Origin: Micrococcaceae bacterium RIT 802
GTDB lineage: Bacteria > Actinomycetota > Actinomycetes > Actinomycetales > Micrococcaceae
Direction of reading: 5' to 3'
Length of the DNA stretch: 64,000 nt
NCBI GenBank assembly: GCA_016892645.1
Contig: JAFEMX010000003.1
Span: 1 to 64,000, forward strand
Below are positions 62,156 through 64,000 of this stretch, piece by piece. Each line of letters opens with the position of its first letter. Within the stretch, counting starts at the first letter, position 1. Made by a program: the position numbers and the translations under genes. The notes below the pieces were generated by a model. It worked only from the letters and a program-made list of their open reading frames with translations. It was not told the origin of the DNA and did no database searches.

Positions 62156-62656
62156 ATGACAGACAAATACACGCTCGGCCCGGACGCCCCGGACCCGGGG
62201 CACGACGGCGATCCACACCCCTTCCGGGAGCAGCTCACCCGGCATGGGGTGCCCGCCGAGATGTGGCAGATGCTCGGGACCCACGGTGTCGGGTCGTTGG
62301 TGGAGAAGCTGGGGATCGTCTTCACCGAGATGTCGGTGGAACGGGTCGTGGCGACCATGCCCGTGGAGGGCAACCAACAGGTGGCCGGCATCCTGCATGG
62401 CGGGGCGAGCGTTGCCCTGGCCGAGACCCTGGGTTCCTTCGGGGCGGCGTTGCATGCCGGCCCCGGCCGGCGTCCCGTGGGTCTGGATATCAATGCCACC
62501 CACCACCGGGCGGGGACCTCCGGCCTGGTCACCGGCGTGTGCACGCCCCTGCACCGGGGCCGCAGCACGGCCACCCACGAGATCGTTGTCTCCGACGAGG
62601 CCGGCCGACGCGTGTGCACCGCCCGGATCACCAACCTGCTGCTGGATCCTGCGTGA
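62156..62656 (+). CDS. Hotdog-fold thioesterase (PaaI-like)
   Basis: A 166-residue hotdog thioesterase. The catalytic-region signature is VAGILHGGASVALAETLGS near residues 75-95, followed by GLDINATHHRAG. Such proteins hydrolyse acyl- or aryl-CoA esters; 4HBT/PaaI type. ATG 62156 is the start (MTDKYTLGPD); the open frame further upstream lies inside polA. Its stop overlaps the next gene as GTGA. Confidence 0.85.
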   Translation: MTDKYTLGPDAPDPGHDGDPHPFREQLTRHGVPAEMWQMLGTHGVGSLVEKLGIVFTEMSVERVVATMPVEGNQQVAGILHGGASVALAETLGSFGAALHAGPGRRPVGLDINATHHRAGTSGLVTGVCTPLHRGRSTATHEIVVSDEAGRRVCTARITNLLLDPA

Positions 62657-63246
62657 GCGGGTGCGGGGGCCCTTCCCCGCATCCGCGGACCGAGGATCCC
62701 GGCCCGCGCAGGGCCCTGCTCGTCGGCGTCACCGGTTCCGGCAAGTCGACGTTGGCGCGGCGGCTGGGCCAGGAAGCCGGGTTGCCCGTGCATCTGGTCG
62801 ACGAGGAGTTCGGATGGTTGCCGGGCTGGGTCCAGCGCGAGCCCGGCGAACAGCGCCGCCTGGCCCTCGCCGGGGCGGAGGAGCCAGCCTGGGTCTTCGA
62901 TTCCGCCTACTCGCACTATCTCCGGGACGTTGCGGACCGGGCGGATCTCATCGTCTGCCTGGACTACCGGCGGATGGTATCGCTGTTCCGGCTGCTCCGG
63001 CGCAGCCTCCGCCGGATCGCCACCGGGGAAAGGGTGTGCAACGGCAACATCGAGACGTTGCCCCTGTTGTTTTCTCCCGACTCGATTCTGCGGTGGCACG
63101 CCAGGTCCTTCACCCGCAAGCGGAGGCAGATGGCGGACTTGGCCGACCGCTACGGCCCGCACAAGGTCATCCGCTTCCGTTCCCCGATCCAGGCACGACG
63201 CTGGGTCGAATCCGTTAAAGCCAGCGGCCGCATTCCCCGGCCCTAG
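62653..63246 (+). CDS. P-loop kinase-like protein (FlaR / topology-modulation type)
   Basis: A 197-residue P-loop protein related to adenylate kinases and the FlaR-like group. Walker A VGVTGSGKSTLARRLG is near residues 25-40, followed by HLVDEEFGWLPGW, a family Asp and Trp region, then LIVCLDYRRMVSLFRLLRRS and the basic RRIATGERVCNGN lid. No substrate known. GTG start overlaps the thioesterase stop, so they are co-translated. The stop lies in the loop of the following terminator. Confidence 0.75.
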   Translation: MSGCGGPSPHPRTEDPGPRRALLVGVTGSGKSTLARRLGQEAGLPVHLVDEEFGWLPGWVQREPGEQRRLALAGAEEPAWVFDSAYSHYLRDVADRADLIVCLDYRRMVSLFRLLRRSLRRIATGERVCNGNIETLPLLFSPDSILRWHARSFTRKRRQMADLADRYGPHKVIRFRSPIQARRWVESVKASGRIPRP

Positions 63247-63266
63247 TCGGGGATGCGGCCGCTGGC
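63220..63266. terminator. Two-way terminator between convergent genes
   Basis: 63220-63239 pairs with 63248-63266 over 19 bp with one bulged T. It serves the P-loop gene (its last codons form the left arm, its stop lies in the loop) and doxX from the other side. No T-run. Confidence 0.75.
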
Positions 63267-63276
63267 TGGGGCGGTG

Positions 63277-63696
63277 CTACTTGGTCTTGCGCTTCTTCTT
63301 CGCGGAATCCAGGACCAGCGCCAGGCCGATCCCGAGCATCCAGAAGTCCTTCGCGACGGCGGTGCCGTTCTGGGTCGGACGGATGCCGTCCTCGCGGGTC
63401 AGGCCCGGGGTCTTCAGGTACATCGTCACCATGGACGCGGAGAAGGCGGTCAGCCCGAGGCCGGCCAGCTTGCTGGGGACGAAGGGCAGCAGCAGGGCAG
63501 CGCCCAGCGCGATCTCCGCGGCGCTGAGGAACTTGCCGAACTGCTGGGGGTCCAGGTCCGCCAGCTGCGGGAACGCCGAGGCCCCCATCTTCTGCAGGCC
63601 GGCAGCCGATTCACCATCGAGCTGCAGCTTGCCCACGCCGGAATTCAGGATGAAGGCACCGGTCGTCAGGCGCAATGGCAGGTGGCTGAGTTTCAT
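63277..63696 (-). CDS. DoxX-family membrane protein
   Basis: A 139-residue protein with about four hydrophobic segments and the DoxX features RLTTGAFILNSGVGKL at the start and FLSAAEIALGAALLLPFVP in the middle. The C-terminus is very basic (AKKKRKTK). DoxX proteins are linked to oxidative-stress complexes in mycobacteria, but biochemical function is open. ATG 63696 with GAAAGGAC upstream is chosen over a longer frame. Confidence 0.8.
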   Translation of the reverse strand: MKLSHLPLRLTTGAFILNSGVGKLQLDGESAAGLQKMGASAFPQLADLDPQQFGKFLSAAEIALGAALLLPFVPSKLAGLGLTAFSASMVTMYLKTPGLTREDGIRPTQNGTAVAKDFWMLGIGLALVLDSAKKKRKTK

Positions 63697-63773
63697 GGGA
63701 CATGTCCTTTCGATGCGTACAGAGGTCGTGTTCGAGCCTAGAGCGGCCAACGGCCTGGCGCCAGTCGGGGTCG

Positions 63774-64000
63774 TCAGTAGTCGGCGCGACCGGCGGCAGG
63801 GGGTTTGCCGACGTCGAAACGTGTCTCCCGTACGCCCATGCCGTATTCGCGGCTCGAGGTGGGGGTGAGGGGCAGGGGCGCCCGGAGGCTGGCCAGGGGC
63901 CGTCCACGGCCGAGCAGGATGGGCATGGTGTACAGGATCAGCTCGTCGAGGTGCCCGGCCTCGGCCAGTTGGCCGGCCAGTCCCCCGCCGCCGAGGACCC
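63774..64000 (-). CDS. Dihydrofolate reductase-like protein, C-terminal part (runs off window)
   Basis: The last 75 codons of a gene entering from the right edge. The fragment reads VLGGGGLAGQLAEAGHLDEL, then ILYTMPILLGRGRPLASL, the typical end of RibD C-terminal / YyaP-type dihydrofolate-reductase-like proteins: a glycine-rich NADPH loop, then the conserved P-ILLG-G-PL strand. Start and N-terminal half are outside the window, so the activity cannot be judged. Confidence 0.8.
   Translation of the reverse strand, partial: VLGGGGLAGQLAEAGHLDELILYTMPILLGRGRPLASLRAPLPLTPTSSREYGMGVRETRFDVGKPPAAGRADY

Noticed and set aside
62137-63162. N-terminal extension of polA in the same frame
   Set aside because: Runs antisense through the thioesterase and P-loop genes, with no Pol I likeness; the GTG at 62136 fits family length and has a -10.

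Overview
The window is high-GC actinobacterial chromosome. Gene order follows the conserved block known in Mycobacterium tuberculosis as roughly uvrC-rapZ-yvcK-whiA-gap-pgk-tpiA-secG, then opcA-zwf-tal-tkt, ctaB, an ABC transporter and the suf operon. The presence of pgi between tal and zwf, together with protein details, points to Micrococcales, probably Micrococcaceae (Arthrobacter/Kocuria/Citricoccus neighbourhood). That placement is inference from gene order and protein character; no rRNA or tRNA gene was found in the window.

Layout. 0.1-4.8 kb: Fe-S cluster assembly operon sufR-sufB-sufD-sufC-sufT (minus strand), with no sufS or sufU between sufC and sufT. 4.9-9.0 kb: two-gene ABC exporter, heme A synthase ctaA and, convergently, heme O synthase ctaB. 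9.2-16.8 kb: pentose phosphate operon tkt-tal-pgi-zwf-opcA, with no pgl behind opcA. 16.9-21.2 kb (minus strand): a glyoxalase-like gene broken by an in-frame amber codon, then the triose-phosphate glycolysis operon gap-pgk-tpiA-secG. 21.5-31.6 kb (minus strand): sodA, the rapZ-yvcK-whiA operon, uvrC, plsC, a HAD phosphatase and uvrA, with two overlapping SOS boxes at the uvrA promoter. 31.7-34.0 kb: small regulator and enzyme genes. 34-37.2 kb: a less GC-rich, gene-poor accessory stretch with a TmrB-like ATPase, a flavin-reductase-like protein, an orphan membrane protein and unassignable debris. 37.2-46.2 kb: Ski2-like helicase, a frameshifted AAA ATPase, a YdjM-like membrane protein, a proline iminopeptidase, an MFS transporter and terC, which sits behind a probable manganese riboswitch. 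46.4-64 kb: uvrB, coaE, a BTAD-regulator/FAD-oxidase pair, yigZ with an rRNA-type methyltransferase, rpsA, eis-like acetyltransferase, polA, a thioesterase, a P-loop kinase-like protein, DoxX, and the C-terminal end of a dihydrofolate-reductase-like gene running off the right edge.

How it works together. Suf products mature Fe-S proteins; CtaA/CtaB make heme A for cytochrome oxidase; the tkt-opcA and gap-secG blocks are central carbon metabolism; UvrA, UvrB, UvrC and Pol I give nearly a full nucleotide excision repair set. The most general signal in the DNA itself is promoter architecture: at least fourteen genes have a TANNNT-like -10 hexamer exactly 6-7 bases before an ATG or GTG start and no Shine-Dalgarno, so they are probably leaderless. 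Two genes are visibly broken (in-frame TAG at 17590-17592; one-base insertion at 40492-40493). Several perfect long hairpins mark transcription ends.
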